From Lasiosphaeris hirsuta (Eukaryota; Ascomycota; Sordariomycetes; Sordariales; Lasiosphaeriaceae), in the NCBI GenBank assembly GCA_030549175.1, contig JAUKUA010000002.1, forward strand, positions 1,860,001 to 1,924,000: 64,000 nucleotides of DNA. Direction: 5' to 3'. A program made the position numbers and the translations under genes. A model generated the notes under the pieces. It did no database searches. It saw only the letters and a list, made by a program, of their open reading frames with translations, and was not told the origin of the DNA. Below are positions 33,115 to 46,101 of this stretch, piece by piece; the stretch's first letter is position 1; every line of letters begins with the position of its first letter.

Positions 33115-34536
33115 TGGGTATCTAGATGCAGAGCGTGTGTGTATGGTTGTACAGTCAGGCCAGGTCAGCCGCAAGGGAAGGGAGCGATCGATGGGTGTCT
33201 GCTTGAACGCTGTAAATCAGGGATCGCGGATCATGGATCGCGGGTTGCATCATCACAAGCAGGGACCTTGTTAGTCGTCGTCGTGGTTGTGGGTGCCGCT
33301 CGCGAGATCAGCCAAAATGGGGGCCAGGACCCCAGAATTCCGCATCCAGATAGATCGAGACGGCAGAGTGGCTCCAGGGATGCGGTGCGCTCGCTGGGCT
33401 CCCCCCCTGGGGCCATCTGGGCTCGTGTGGACTGTTGGAGTGGTCTGTTGGCCTGGCCGCTTTGGCGTGTCTGGGACGGGGTCGCTGGGCGGTGCATGGC
33501 AGGATACAGCACAGCATTGTGCACCTCGGACTTCCCAGGCCTCGATAAAGTCCGGCCGGGAAAGAGTGGCACGGGAAGGAGTTCGCCGTGGAGATTTTAT
33601 TTGAAGGATTTCTGATCCATCGCGCCCTATGATCTGTGGAAGCGAGAAAGCGGGGGCATGGGCTTTCTGCGCTATGCTGCACTCGGTTAGCCAGCAGCCC
33701 TACAGGGTTTTTGTGTCGCCTTGTGGTGCCTTGGGCTGCCCTGTCCGAGCCCTTGTGTTGTCGACTAGTGGCCCAGGCTGGCTGGTCCTGGCGCCAAGCG
33801 TTACACGAAACTGCCGCGTAAAGTGACACCAGAACCGTCAACGTGCGGCGCAGCCAGCCCGCGTCTGCCCAGCAGCTGCCAGTCAGACCCCACAGCTGCC
33901 AGCCTGCTCACAAGTTCTTCCCCCCCCTTAACCCCGTTATTCCCAATACTTCCCGCTCACCATCCTAACCAAGGAAATGCACACTATATTTCCTTTTGCT
34001 ACACAAGGTACCCCTCATTCTCCGAACACTTTCGGACGTCCCATCCTCTCGACAACTGACACAGCGCCAAGACACCAGCCGGCTGCGTGTCTTACTTGCT
34101 TGGTTGACGTAATTTCACCCAACGCAACCTTTCAGCCCTCCTCCTTCTGTCCCACGAGCGGACCGTTTTGGGCAAGCGCCGTCACACAGGAATCCGAGTC
34201 TCGAGTTCTCGACAGTGGTCAACAGCGGTCGACAGTAGCACCGCAGCTGCTGTCTGCGCTCTGCCGCTGGGACTGTCTGAAACATAACGGCGCAAGCAGC
34301 GACCCGTCGCGTCTAGATTGCTCTGCTTGGCCGGAGGTAGTATGGTATCTAGATGCACTACTTCGGCAACATGTCACCGGCAGCTCCGTCCTGACGCGTG
34401 GTCTCGTGCGAAACGGTGACTGTGGGACCGTGGACTGTGATTAGAGAGGCCTGAGAAGCGGAGCTCGGTGACGCGGGAGCTCGCCGCGGTGAGTGCATTT
34501 CTCGTCACACATCCCCCAAGTCCCGTCCCGCAAGCC

Positions 34537-34573
34537 AAAAAATAAATATAAAAATAAAAATAAAAATAAAAAA
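34537..34573. repeat. (AAAAT)n simple repeat
   Basis: About 37 bp of A-rich DNA with T every 5-6 bases, in GC-rich intergenic surroundings. Confidence 0.8.
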
Positions 34574-37500
34574 GGGCACCAGGAGGGAGCTGGGAGGGAG
34601 CCGAAAAAGCAAATCGCCAGGCAGCACCACCATGCCACCAACGTCCCAACACAGTGATGCGCCATGTGACGGCATCCGATCCCAGATGCCGTTTCGACGT
34701 GTCATGGCACCAACAGCTCCCCTTCTTGCATCACAACTCCCAAATGCCGAGAATATCGCTGCAGTGATTTTACATAATTGTCGTCGAGATTGTTGAGGCT
34801 AGCGGACAAATTTAGCATATCGTTACCGGGAGACTGGTTCGAGCAATATCAAGGCAACAACAGAGTCAAAGCAACCAACCGACCTACTAGTCCGAGGTCG
34901 GCCAACGGCACAGCAAAGCCACTCCCGCATCAACGCCATTTTTAGGTCCAGTGAAAATACGTGTATTCGGAGCAAAGACAGTTAGTTATTAATTGCCTTT
35001 TTGAATTTCTGCAGTGGACTTGTCATGTTGACGCACCTCAGCTGGCTTACTACTTTATTTGATCTCGCAGATCTTGGAGTTGTCCAACTTACGCCCGCCC
35101 CGGCAGATAACAGTCCCCCCCATTTACACAGCTACATTTGATCCCATGCGGCTCGTGTCTGCGGCTCCCCTCGATCCTCGCTCTATGTTGTCTGTACACG
35201 GTTACCCTCCGCTTGTTGGATGGTTCGTAAAAGACCACCGAATGTAGCACTCGACACATGTTAATTGTACACAAGATCGAGACAGCAGAAATAAGCACTG
35301 GCACCAACTAAGAGTGCTAGTGATCAGGCAGGCAGCCATCTGGCCGCCAGGCAGGCAGACAAAGAAAAGTTCCAGAACTCAAGTTACCGAGAGCCTATGC
35401 AACCCCACAAGGTGGCGGCACGGGGAAAAAAGGAATTGCGTTGACGTTCAAGGTGGTCGAGCTCTTTCCTAGCGCTTACACTTCTCAGGCAGGATCCTTG
35501 GCATTTACCCAGCTCGTGTTCACGCTCGAGACCCACCCTCTCATCCTCATCTCCTTATACGGATACTGCGCAGGGCCACCTGCCAAGAGGCTCTAAGTCG
35601 AAAGGGAGGAGCTAGGGCCCCCGGGTTTGAATAATGCTGGCGTCAGCCCCGAGTTGGGCTTGGTGATGCGCTTCTGTCGCAGCGGTGTGACTTAGAGTCT
35701 GGGATTCATGGAATTGTAAGAGATATCCGGGCTAAATACCGGACCAACCAAGTCACGCACCCCAGCCCGAGAGCCGACATCTCCACCCCCCCCCCCCCCC
35801 TGTTAGCTCGATTGATTGACGGGACCGTGAGTATTATGACCGGAGACAAGTACCAGCAGCGTTGAGGTACATACAACGCCCGCACACTGACCACCCGCCC
35901 GTTTTCTGCACTCGCTAGCTAGGCAGCTTTGACAACATGAGATTGTCTTCTGACAAACGTCGGGGTGAGAAAGTGACCCTGCCAAGATGGCATCTCCGGC
36001 TCGGACCACTCGACGAAAGGGGGAGATACGGCCGTCCGGGGAGAGACGGCAGGAATTCAGGAGCACCCCGTTCGGCCCCATTCTCGGCAGCTGCTCGGGG
36101 GCCGGCGAACGGGCGCGGGAACATGTACCCGGCAATGGTAACAATTCCAGCAGTTGACATGTAACAACCACCCCCTGACGGGAGTTGACATCAGGATATC
36201 GCTCAGGAGACCGGCCAACCCGGAAGTTGGTTGGATAATTCCACAAATGATAGATACCCCGAGATTACTACTACAGGGCCCACGCGGCGGCGATGACGAC
36301 GGGACCGCTAAGTCTCTTTAGAATGACTCGGAGCGTTCTCCATAATCCCGCACGTTTTGCTCTCCTTTCAGGCGCCTGGGCCAAATACGACGGCGGCATG
36401 TATACTTCGTACATTCCGCCCCCTACCCTCCTGCCTGCCTTCACCCCTGGACCCGTCAGCACGTTAAACCCGTTCGACCCCCTGAGGGCCAGGGGAGGGC
36501 AGCGAAATCGGGCAAATTAGCACTGCGACTGCCTGCTCACCTTTGATATTAGCCCGTACATTGCCTTGCACGCCGTCAGCAGTCTCAGCAGGCATCTCGC
36601 ATCGCGGTTGCGGTCGACAAGCTGACGAGGGCGTCCCGTCGGCCGGCGTCCCGGCATCCACATCGGCTCGTCGTGTTCGTGAAAGCTGGGCGCGCAACTA
36701 GTCAGAGGCAAAACTCTCCAGTCAGCATTGCCTGATGCATGCCTGATAAGAAATGGCTGTTTTGATTGCCCTGCCACCGCAGCCTTTCGCCAATCATTTT
36801 GAAAGCAAACGAGGGAAAAAAACTTGGGAGTTACTTGCAGGCCAGCCACTGCCAGTCGAATGATTCCATCACCAACACAGATCACCACCACACACGGCTC
36901 ATTTCGACCGTCGGTTCCCAAACGGGACAAAATACCATTCTCAGCCTTGCAGCCCCGGCCAATCGACTACACACATTTGAACCTTTCGCGTAGCATCGTG
37001 CGACATGTTGCAACAATTCACCCCCCCTTTGATTCGGCCCAGCAGGGCATAGCCGAGAACGGCCGAGCCGCATACTATGTACTAATGTACATACAGTAGG
37101 TAGCGCATCGACCTTGGTCTGTTGTTTGAGCCTTACACGAGCCTTGCTGGGATGAAAGCCACCGGGATCACCGTCCCTCCTCGATCGGGCTCGGGCGATT
37201 ATGATAGGTTGAGGAAAAGTAGGGTGCTGTTCGGAACCGTCACCGCGCCAGGGATATTGCAGTGGACCGCGGACCAATATATCGCGGGCAAAATGTCTCG
37301 GACACTCTCGAGAACTGCGGGACAAGGCCGCGGTGGAGCTGGGCACGCTGGGGGAGCGCGCCTTCAGCTTCAGCCGGCCACGAGCGAGCACTGGGGGCTC
37401 GTGGTTGTGGGCCCAGTAAGCCCTAAATCGATCTACCCTCGCGCTGGGGGGGGCGCTGGAGTGGAGGCGGGAGACTTCGGCCAACGTGTTGCGGCCCGCG

Positions 37501-37950
37501 AGTGTTTGGGGGGGGGTGGGAAGGAAAGAGGCTCGAGTGTTTCCCGCCACTACGTCGACTCCCTCCCCCTAGCTCGAAAGGACCGAGACCGAGACCCAGG
37601 GAAACGAGGCACACTGTGTGCCCCTTCAGTGCAGGGTCAAGCTCCCTAAGTAGTAGCCCCATATCCACCCATCCCATCAATCACATGCAGCTCCTGCGCG
37701 CCCGCGGGTTAGGTGTGAAGAGGAAAACAAGGCGTGGTGGCACGTGTGTCAGCAGCCCTGCCAGCTTTGACCTCGAAACTTGCAACAGGGGCAGAAGCTG
37801 ACGGCCAGCATTTCCTAATGGGGCTTTTGTCCGGAGGGCCAAGAAAAGGCTGAAAGTGTGTGCGGCTCGTCTTGATATTTGCGTGAGACGGCATCAGTAA
37901 AACCTATCGAGCTTAAGGGAAAGACACTGAATAGGAAGTTTGTGGAAGGG

Positions 37951-38003
37951 TGGTGTGTGCATGTGTGGGCGTGTGTGGACGTGTGTGGACGTGTGGACGT
38001 GTG
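37951..38003. repeat. GT-rich decamer repeat in the YVH1 3' flank
   Basis: GTGTGTGGAC occurs twice in tandem from 37971, followed by GTGTGGAC and more GTGTG. It begins about 36 bp beyond the YVH1 stop, so it probably lies in that gene's 3' untranslated region. Confidence 0.7.
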
Positions 38004-38038
38004 ATTGCAGCTGCTATTGCAGGGCAGTTGTGTCTGGA

Positions 38039-39376
38039 TCAGAGGTTCTCTTTGCGGCCCCCAGCGCCGACAGCAGCAGCCGCACCTGGCGGCAGGCGAA
38101 TGCCCATGGCGGCCATGGCACTTATGCGGCTCGCGGCACTCGCCGGGCCACTTCCGGTCCGACTCTTGCTGGGTGTAACCATCTCGTCCACCTTGCTCTT
38201 CTGCAGCGAAATCGCCGGGGCAACCCACTCCCCACAGCTGCACTTGAACCCCTGCCACGCATAACGGCCAACGGACGCGCCGCACTTGGCGGTTGGGCAA
38301 ACCAGTCTTCCCTCGAGTAGCCCTTCTTCGAGCACTGGACGCATCCACGAGAGCGCCTCGATGAAGACATGCGGACAGTCTGGCCGTTCCTCCTTGTTGC
38401 GCCCCTGGTGCGGGACGATGAACGGCTTGGTCACTAGCACGCGCCGGCACTTTTTGCACTTGAGCTCGAGGCCGCTGTCCTCGCCAGGAACAGCGCCACC
38501 ATCCTTTCCAGCTTCCTCATCCTCGAACCGGATCCAATCCGGAGCCCTTCCGATCTGAGCTGCATTATCAACCTCGCGGCGGTATAGCCACCGCTGATAG
38601 ACAGGGTGCCGATCAACAGCATCATCGCTATCCGCCGGGCAGCCCATGTCCCACCACATGGCGAGCTGTCGCATGAAGCCGTCGTTGGGCTCGGCGATGG
38701 GGCGCGAGTCGCGCACCCACTTGAGTGCCTTGGCTATGGCTTGGGACGCCGCGGTTGTCGGGTCAGCCCGGCCGAAGCGTTGCGGGTGTTTCCAGAGCAG
38801 GTATGCGATGACAGCCGAGACGGAGCGGGACTTGCCCATGGCGCAGTGAACGAAGACAGCGCCGGTGGGCTGAGCGCCGGTTGGGCCACGGGCTGACGAG
38901 GCCACAGGCGTCAGCTTCAGGCGTGCGAGCTGCGCCGAGGCGAGGTCTTCTGCTGGCAGGATGGCGTCTTTGTCCTGTACAGACTGCTGCTGTGCTGCTG
39001 TGCCTCTAGCGCCGTCGCTCGCCGGCGAGACATCACCGTATAGCCCCCGCTCGATGAAGCGCACCATCTGGGGGAGGTGGACCAAGATGTCCTGGTCCTC
39101 CATGTCGTCGATATCGATGCTGAGATGCTGAATGCCGCGGTATGCATCGTCGTCGGGGAGCGAGTATTTGATGACGGACACCACGTGTGTGATTTTATGC
39201 TCTGCTATAACGCTCGGCCGCCGGAGGCCAAATATCCTGTGATGCAGTGTGTGAGTGCGTGAGCAATTAATTGTATGGGTTCCCGACCAGCACTGCCAGC
39301 AGACTCGGAGGGGCACAGGCACCACTCACCCGCCCAGGAACAGGTCCTCCCTCCCGTTGATCCTATTCAGCGCCAT
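38039..39376 (-). CDS. YVH1: Dual-specificity protein phosphatase YVH1
   Basis: Two exons, 39376-39330 and 39236-38039, give 414 aa; the GT-AG intron removes an alternative upstream frame. The protein starts MALNRINGREDLFLGGIFGL. The phosphatase P-loop is VHCAMGKSRS (catalytic Cys147, Arg153), and the general-acid region DIDDMEDQD lies near 56-64. About 60 residues of variable, Ala/Ser/Gln-rich sequence separate the two. The C-terminal half is the Yvh1 zinc-binding domain, with LKCKKCRRVL, RLVCPTAKCGASVG and FKCSCGEW. Yvh1 releases Mrt4 from pre-60S ribosomes, mainly through the zinc domain. The gene is in the cytosol/nucleus class and highly conserved. It stands isolated, with 7.8 kb downstream and 3.0 kb upstream free of genes. 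Confidence 0.94.
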
Positions 39377-42300
39377 GTTTGGTGTGCTGAGCGTCCAAGA
39401 AACAAATGGCGGAAATGCGCCGAAGCCTGTGCTTGCGTCGTTGCAGCCGTTGCAGCCATTGATGGAAGCCTGTGCTTGCCGGCGGTATCTGTCACAAACT
39501 AACTTTTTTCTTGCCCCTCGCTGCCCCACCACTGCGCACAAGCTGGATGTGGGGTGGCCGTATGCATCTCAGCCCGGCGCCCCTCCTTTTGCAAGCCCTC
39601 CCCCCCCCTTTCGCCCCCTCCGGTAACCCTCTCGACTCCGTCCTACCCACCTATGGATGCCCTGTGAAGTCAACGGAATCTTGTTTCTGCTGTTCTCTTT
39701 AGCGATTCCAGCCGCACCTGGTGAGATACCAATGAGCCGAGTGTATTCAATATCCGCGAGACGCCATTTTGCATTTCAACTATTTTTACCGTCACACAAC
39801 TTTGTCGGGAGGAAATGACGTCGGCGGCTTCCATCGAATTCGGTACCTCAGCGGGACGGACCTCGTTCGGTGGTCAATGGGGGCCAGGCATTCTCCTCGG
39901 GCCTCTGTAGGGCTGAGCAAGGCTCGAGTGCATTCAAACGCATTCATTACAAGGCATGGATGGGGGCCTAATCGCACACACTTGATAACTTCAAATTGCT
40001 TTTCTTCATATCGTTGTCGTCAACCTTTTTCCCCCTGCTGGGAATCCCCTCTCATATTCCCGCCACCGACCGCTTGTCCCTTTCCTCCCAGTTGGCAGCC
40101 CCAGCTGCCCTCACATGCCACACCGTCCATGCGTGAAAATAAGGTACCAGGTTCTTCCTTCCGCCAGCCCCAAAGCCCTCTTGCAGAATGGGTATGTAGA
40201 GCAAAAAATGCGTCAAAAGCTGCAAAAAAAGCCGCCCTAAGCCTACGACTGGTCATGAGTTGAAGCGACCGAGACTAAAAAAAGAATAAACGGAAAAAGA
40301 TAACAGCAAAGAAACAAAAAGCCGCCCCGTATATAAATAAATCTCAGAAAAAGGCACCGTCATAGCGCGATACGAGCGATGGTTGCAAAATAACAAGGTG
40401 AAGGTAAGTTGTCAAACGAACTGGCCCGCAGGAAAGTATCTTCGTGACCCAATTGCGCCGGGTAGCAAAGCGAAGTAAAGCAAATCTTAGCCTCCTCGAA
40501 ACGACGCAGCAGACGACCACCTTCAAAAATGCAGATGCCATAAAAAACGCGCCGACCGTATGTCATAATCTCGTGTCAGGTTCTGATTTCGCCATTGCCC
40601 CTCCATGCCGAGTCAAACGAGGGAGGTCCTGCTGCCATCTGCTATTCAGGTGTACTGCCGCACCAAAGACACAGGGTGAAGTGAAGGCGTGGTTCGATAT
40701 TCCAACCAATCGAGTAGACAGTACCCACATATCGACAAGGAAAACGGAAACGGGGGGAGTATGATCGCGAGACCCGATAGCCTGGATAAGCGGGTAAGTA
40801 CCCAGTGGGCGGCCAACAGGGCCATGCAGGTGACCCCCAGGGCCAGGCAACCGCACCACTAGGCCGTGAGTCTGACGTCGCTTCAGCGAAGGGTGCCCGA
40901 CGGGGGATGGGTCGACGGTCAGAGACACTGACCAAGGACGATGTCAGGCATGGCGACACGACATGAAATCCATTGGCTGAGGGGCACCCTGGGACACTGT
41001 TGCGCCGCCGCCCATTGGTCCACGAATCGACCCAACATGCGGCTGGCTGCGTAGTGGCAGAATGGCGGCAGGCTGAGCAAGCAGAGCCGTCGGAGATGCA
41101 GAATTACCAATCGACGTGCTGCTCTGCACTGTCCCCCCACCACGGCAGCGAACCCGAAATGAGATAGCACCGCGCGGGCCGCAGTCGAGAGCTCATCTGG
41201 GCAGGAGGAAAACCTAGCCAGACTGACAAGACGGCCTCATCTTGCATTGCGCCATCAGCGGAACAACACACCCCAAAATACGCAACGGCCAATTGGACGT
41301 GCTGCCCGCCGTGCTGAAAGGCCTCCTAAGGCTGACTTGGTGCAAGGTGAGCGGACCGTCGCGGGTGCTAGGCGTGCAGCGGAAAGACCTGCCGTTTGGA
41401 CGCTTGGGGCTCCTTTACCACAACGCAGGCCTTGTCGGTCCTGCACCAGTACCCACACAGTTGTACCCGCTGTCGTCGTCATCGTCGCCGCCTCAGTAGA
41501 TCCGATCCGGCCTAGCCCAAGCACGCCGGCCGGACAGGTTGTTGGCGAGCCGAAGCCGGACATGACTAGACACCCTTGGCAGACCTCAGCTTCGCCGGCG
41601 TTCTCCCGAAACTGCCAGCTCCCGCCCCACCGGATCGGCCACTCGCATATCGGACATCATGAGTCTTCCGCCGAGTATTGGAGTGCTGCAGGTGACGGGG
41701 TGCACCTCGGGACACGGCATGGCTGGAGAAAAAAGATCGGGAGGGGGGCAACCATCTATTGCCGATGCCGTCTATCATTTTGTGTTCGGGCCCTAGGACC
41801 ACTGGCGCATAGGAAATCGCAGGACTTCGAGAAGCGGGAAAATCCGAGAGTCGTCCATCGAGGAACCCCCGCATCTGGCCCCCAATCTTTCTTCCCTTCC
41901 TCAAAGCTCCGTCCCGGCTGCGCCGCGGTCGCGCAGATCCAATGCCTTGACAAGGTCGCACGCAGTGTCAATAAATCCTTATTCGATCGTAAACGTCCCA
42001 ATTGAAAAGTATTTCCGCCCCCTTACCCCTCCACCCCCCCCCCCCCCCCCCCCCCCCCCGAAACCGCATGCGCACCTGGAACAGAAAAACAACCGGCCTA
42101 TTATTCCCGCTGAGCGTATTTTCGTTAACAGATTGAAACTAATGCCAATATGAGCCGAACCAGCTGAGATGCTGATGCCCGAAAATGATTGCTATTTTGT
42201 TCCAAGAGGGACATGATTGTGATGAATCCGCCTCGTCGCGTGTGCGGTGTCTCGAAATCCCGCCATCGCGATGATGGGGACAGTGTCGGCCGTTGGTCGT

Positions 42301-42411
42301 CCAGAACGGGCGTCGTAGATCCGATAAGCTTGACTCCGTTTTCCCATCCTTACCCTTTCCCATCACAATCTTGCCTCCCACTCTTTTATTCCACGCATAG
42401 CAGCCCATCCA
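39377..42411. other. 3.0-kb intergenic region between YVH1 and the C2H2 gene
   Basis: Contains the YVH1 promoter (with CGTTGCAGC repeated at about 39440-39460) and the 3' flank of the zinc-finger gene. A 252-codon open frame at 41247-42005 (+) has no motifs and I do not call it. The 26-C run at 42034-42059 is the longest homopolymer in the window. Confidence 0.5.
42034..42059. repeat. Poly(C) tract, 26 nt
   Basis: An uninterrupted run of 26 C, 353 bp beyond the stop of the minus-strand zinc-finger gene. Read on that gene's strand it is poly(G). Confidence 0.95.
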
Positions 42412-44619
42412 TCACCTCGGTATTGGCGGGTCCTCCTCCAACATACAAGCGTTCTCCAGCATGTTTGTCCACTTCCCGCTAGTTCCGGCGTGACTATGTT
42501 TGAGGTGCTGGCGGAAATGGTCGGCGCGGTAAAACTTCTTGCTCGAATTGCATTCGCGGAACTTGTGGATGTCCTGGAGATGCCGTATGCGCTCTTCCCA
42601 ATCCTGGTCCGTACAGCATGCGCCGCTTTGATTTCGCCCAGACCTAGGGAATTCATCCCCACAGTATCCGCATGTATCGGCCTCTCCTGGTTTCGTTGTA
42701 CTGTCGTGGAATGCTCGCTCGTAGCCCGTCAAGGCTGAGCACGACCAGCTGTGTCGCCGAACATGCAGCGAGTTTTGATGTCTCTCGGCCTCATTCTTGT
42801 TTTTGAAACGATTTCCGCAGAATGAGCATTCATACTGCTTTTCCGCTTCGTGTATTCTATAGCGACGACACAGTCAGCAACCATCTGTGCCAAGATGACG
42901 CGGGTCCAGTTGGCTGCAACCCTGGTGAAGGTTCCACACACCAGAAGCCGAGCTTAACGCGATGAAAGGGGAAAAAGGGAGATATGGCAGCTTACTTTAG
43001 CTCATCCTCCGTGTCGAACTTTTTAGGCTTCTTGGGGCAGCATTCGCACATGTAGGGCCCCTTTAGCTTAGCCGCTACCAAACTGCTAGGATTCTTTGGG
43101 ATTTCTTGTAGTTTCCGAGGTGAAGCTAGTGACCGGCCGCCTTGCCCGAGCATCGTTTGTTCGCTTAGGGTCCGCTGGTGTTGCGATTGCACCGAAAGTG
43201 ATCGGCCGATAGTGGACCGGGGAGATGTCGTAACGCTGAGCGGGGTAGAGTAGGGACTGCCGTGAGAGCTGCCATCGATAGGCGATAGCCCTCCGGGTGA
43301 CAGGGCGTTTGGCGAGCGACGGCCATATGAACCAATGCTGGTAATACTGCTTGCCGTCGTTAGGTTGCTAGTGAAGCTGCCACTTCGGCTGGCAGAGGAT
43401 ATGCTCGAGATGGAGCCTTGCGGGATGACGGTCAGCCTGGGTGTTGGCGAGCCCCTCGACATGAGCCCTCCTTCTCTTCTCCTCAGGCCATCGCTCGCAA
43501 GGGGGACGTCGTCACTGGGTGGGGACGATGCCCTACGCTTTTGACCTGCCTGGTAGTAGTCACTTTCCCTTTCCCTCTCCCGGTCCCTATCCCTCCATTG
43601 GTCTTCTATATTAAGTGTGCGCATACGCGAAGTCTCCATCGGAAAGTCCACATCGTCATCGCGAGTATCATAGCTACCCTGGGTAGAAACTGTGGCATCG
43701 TCCGGCACTGAGCCACTATTTATCCTCCGGCTCCGTGGAATTGGCGAGCGCTCGAAGTCCATGGAGTCAGGGCCGATGGGGGAGCGGTAGTCGGCAGAAC
43801 CCTGTCCACTATGACCAAATGGTGTGTGCCGGGGCGATACCGCCGACATGGGAACGGGGGATCTGGTGAAGCCTGTATCGATATAGGGCTGCTTGCTTCT
43901 GTGGGGAAGTGATAGCATCGTGAGTTCGGCGTTGTTGGCATGAGGAGCTGGCCCATTGTTGAACGAGGCGCTGAGGCCCGACGGGCGTCCGCTCCGGTTC
44001 AACTTGCTTAGCATTGAGCTGTCGATGTTGTCCCCGGGGCGGCTCCCAGGTCGGAAACCTCCAATTGCCCCTATGGAACGAAGCCCAAACTGAGAATTGT
44101 AATCGGGGGATCTAGAAATACCATGTGTTAGTTTCTGATAGCCGAAGTAGACCACGACTAAACCTCATAGGTCGCGTTTTCCAGCTTTGTTCCAGCAGAA
44201 TATCAAGCAGTGACGACGAACCTATAGCTGTCGATGCTCTGGTAACCTTCGTCGGGGAAATCGTGGTGCTTAGACGGCAACTCGCGGCGCTTAAACTCCA
44301 TGCCGAACGAGTCACTGAGCAGGCTGCCATGGTCACCATGGCGCCCCGATTCTTTGAAGTGCTGTATATTCGGATCGGTTGGACCGGTAATGGGGACCAG
44401 TTGTGGTGGAGGTAACGGCGGCGGTACGAAATTCTGTTCTACGCCGCGGATGGCCATGCGACCCGATGTAGCAGAGGGAGAGAGGTTGTCGTTGAAAGGA
44501 ATGTGTCGGCCGCCAAATGCTCTCCCGTAGCCATCCTCGTGGGTTGATATGGACGGGAGAGGGCTGCCTGTGAAGTCGCGGCCCCCGTACCGGGACTGCG
44601 TCTGGATAGGAACCGCCAT
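42412..44619 (-). CDS. C2H2 zinc-finger transcription factor, conserved in filamentous fungi
   Basis: Three exons, 44619-44222, 44111-42996 and 42856-42412, give 652 aa. The long N-terminal region (about 475 residues) is Ser/Pro/Gly-rich and disordered, with many SP and RSP phosphorylation-type sites and a short Arg/Glu/Asp repeat (DRDREREREsD-type). The C-terminal 170 residues carry zinc fingers. The first is a half-finger (MCECCPKKPKKFD with a later His). Next is a classic one, YECSFCGNRF to HQNSLH, with C-x2-C-x12-H-x4-H spacing. Then come TCGYCGDEF to HLQDIH, and KKFYRADHFRQHLKHSH. The protein is presumably a nuclear DNA-binding regulator; target unknown. The ATG at 44619 is the first in frame after several upstream non-ATG codons. 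The unusually long empty upstream region suggests complex regulation. Confidence 0.87.
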
Positions 44620-46063
44620 GACGTAGCGCCGTGAGGATGTTGTGGCGCGTGTGTTAGGGGGAGACGAGGGGAGGGGAGTGGGCGCTCGGTGGTTTTGAGC
44701 AAAAGAGAGCTGAGTCGCAGGGCCACTCGATCGCCTTGCCACCTTCCCGCCTTACACAGGGGAGCTGAGCCCAAAGCCAGTCAAAAAACCAGGCAGCTCG
44801 GCAAGCGGCAACAGAGACCCAGGGCAATGTTGTTGCGCCTAGACAGCCCTGTTCATGAGCGCCTGGGACAATGCCAATTCTCAGCTACGATAGCAGACGG
44901 TTGCAGCCAGTTGGTTGAAACTCGGTGTTGCCGATGCGGAGTCCCTGAGGATTGGCGTAGGCGAAGGTGGGTGAGGTAGTGTAGTATAGGGGGAGTTGGG
45001 GGTAGATGCGATCCAACATGCACGCCTCGCGCACTCGAGCATGAAAGCCACCAACAAACAGACGGACGGGGAAGAGAAATGGAGACAAAACAGTGGCCTC
45101 GCCGTTGGCTTCTGAAGAGGCGTCTGGGGACCTCGACCTCTGCAACCTGGGGAAGCTGTGAGACCTAGGAAGCGGCGAGCGCGAGTGCGGAATGCCAAGA
45201 AATCCCAAAGCCAACGTCGGGTCGGGAGGTTGAGCCGTCGAGGGAGGGTTCGAGGGTCGATTCAGCCCAGACCCCAAGTGGGAAACGAGACTCTGGGATG
45301 GGATCTGTGGAGCCGTCAGGTCGGCCAAATCCAGGCGCGGGCAGTCGTCAGCTGAAGTAGTGTAATAAGGCCCAGTGAAGACAGGCAGGCGCCAGTGTCG
45401 ACCAGTGTCCACCACCACACAGGCAGTTTCCCGTCTACCGACGTCGACTGCACTATCAAAAGCGGCCCCGGCTCGCTGCGCAACCTGCTTGACAAAGTTT
45501 AGTGCACAAGCACGGGCACCAATGCTTTCTAGTGCTGCTTCGCGTCTTTCGTCGTGTTGGCGGCCAGTTCCACCTCCATGCGCAAAAGGGGGGAGGGGAC
45601 CCAGGGGAGGAGGCCAGGAACACGGAGATGGTGGAGCGTTGGCACTGGCGCTGGTGCTGGCGCTGGTGCGGGCTGTGGTGCAGCAGGCAGGTCGTCGGAG
45701 AGAAAGAAAGAAAGAGCCGTCTCCAAGACAAGCAGGATCCAGGACACAGCAGAAGGGAGGGAGTCGTCGAGTCAAATGTGAGAGGGCGTGTGTGTGGATA
45801 TTATGAAGGAAACATTGGAGCATGGGCACTGCGTAGGGAGAGCATGGCATTCGCAGCAGAGTACATCCCGTCCAAGTACTCTACCTGGGCCAAGTCCCTT
45901 TTGCCCTGCCAGTGCGCCATGATCCCAGACCCTCAAGCCCACAAGATCCACCCAATCTGCCCGCGCTCTCAGCCCTTCAGACAACCCCGGCAAGCGGTTG
46001 CAAGGATCTTCCTTTTTGGTGTGGCAGTCTATCCGCGCCTTTTTTTATTTTTTTTGGGACGCT

Positions 46064-46101
46064 ACCGCGGTACCTAGGTACATTCCGTACCTGGCCAGGT
46101 A
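46064..46101. repeat. Cluster of three abutting palindromes
   Basis: ACCGCGGT (46064-46071), GTACCTAGGTAC (46070-46081) and TACCTGGCCAGGTA (46088-46101) are each perfect palindromes packed into 38 bp, just after a T-rich stretch. This could be a factor-binding cluster; function not shown. Confidence 0.6.

Larger units (their letters stand above)
30234..38038. other. 7.8-kb gene-free gap between converging VFA1 and YVH1
   Basis: No gene supported. Open frames reach 222 codons (37550-36882, -) but overlap frames on the other strand and show only compositional Arg/Ser/Pro bias. The gap holds poly(C) at 30528-30543 and 35786-35800, poly(G) at 31235-31247, an (AAAAT)n tract at 34537-34573, a 9-bp-arm inverted repeat at 33080-33114 and GT-rich repeats at 37951-38003. 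No tRNA-like B-box was found by eye. Confidence 0.5.

Noticed and set aside
36882..37550. 222-codon minus-strand frame
   Set aside because: Overlaps a 175-codon plus-strand frame, and neither has protein-like features.
41247..42005. 252-codon plus-strand frame between YVH1 and the C2H2 gene
   Set aside because: No motif, Arg/Pro/Ser-biased, overlaps frames on the other strand, and no splice-linked partner.
44885..45850. 321-codon minus-strand frame upstream of the C2H2 gene
   Set aside because: Likely part of the long leader or promoter; no motif, and low-complexity Ser/Pro/Ala.
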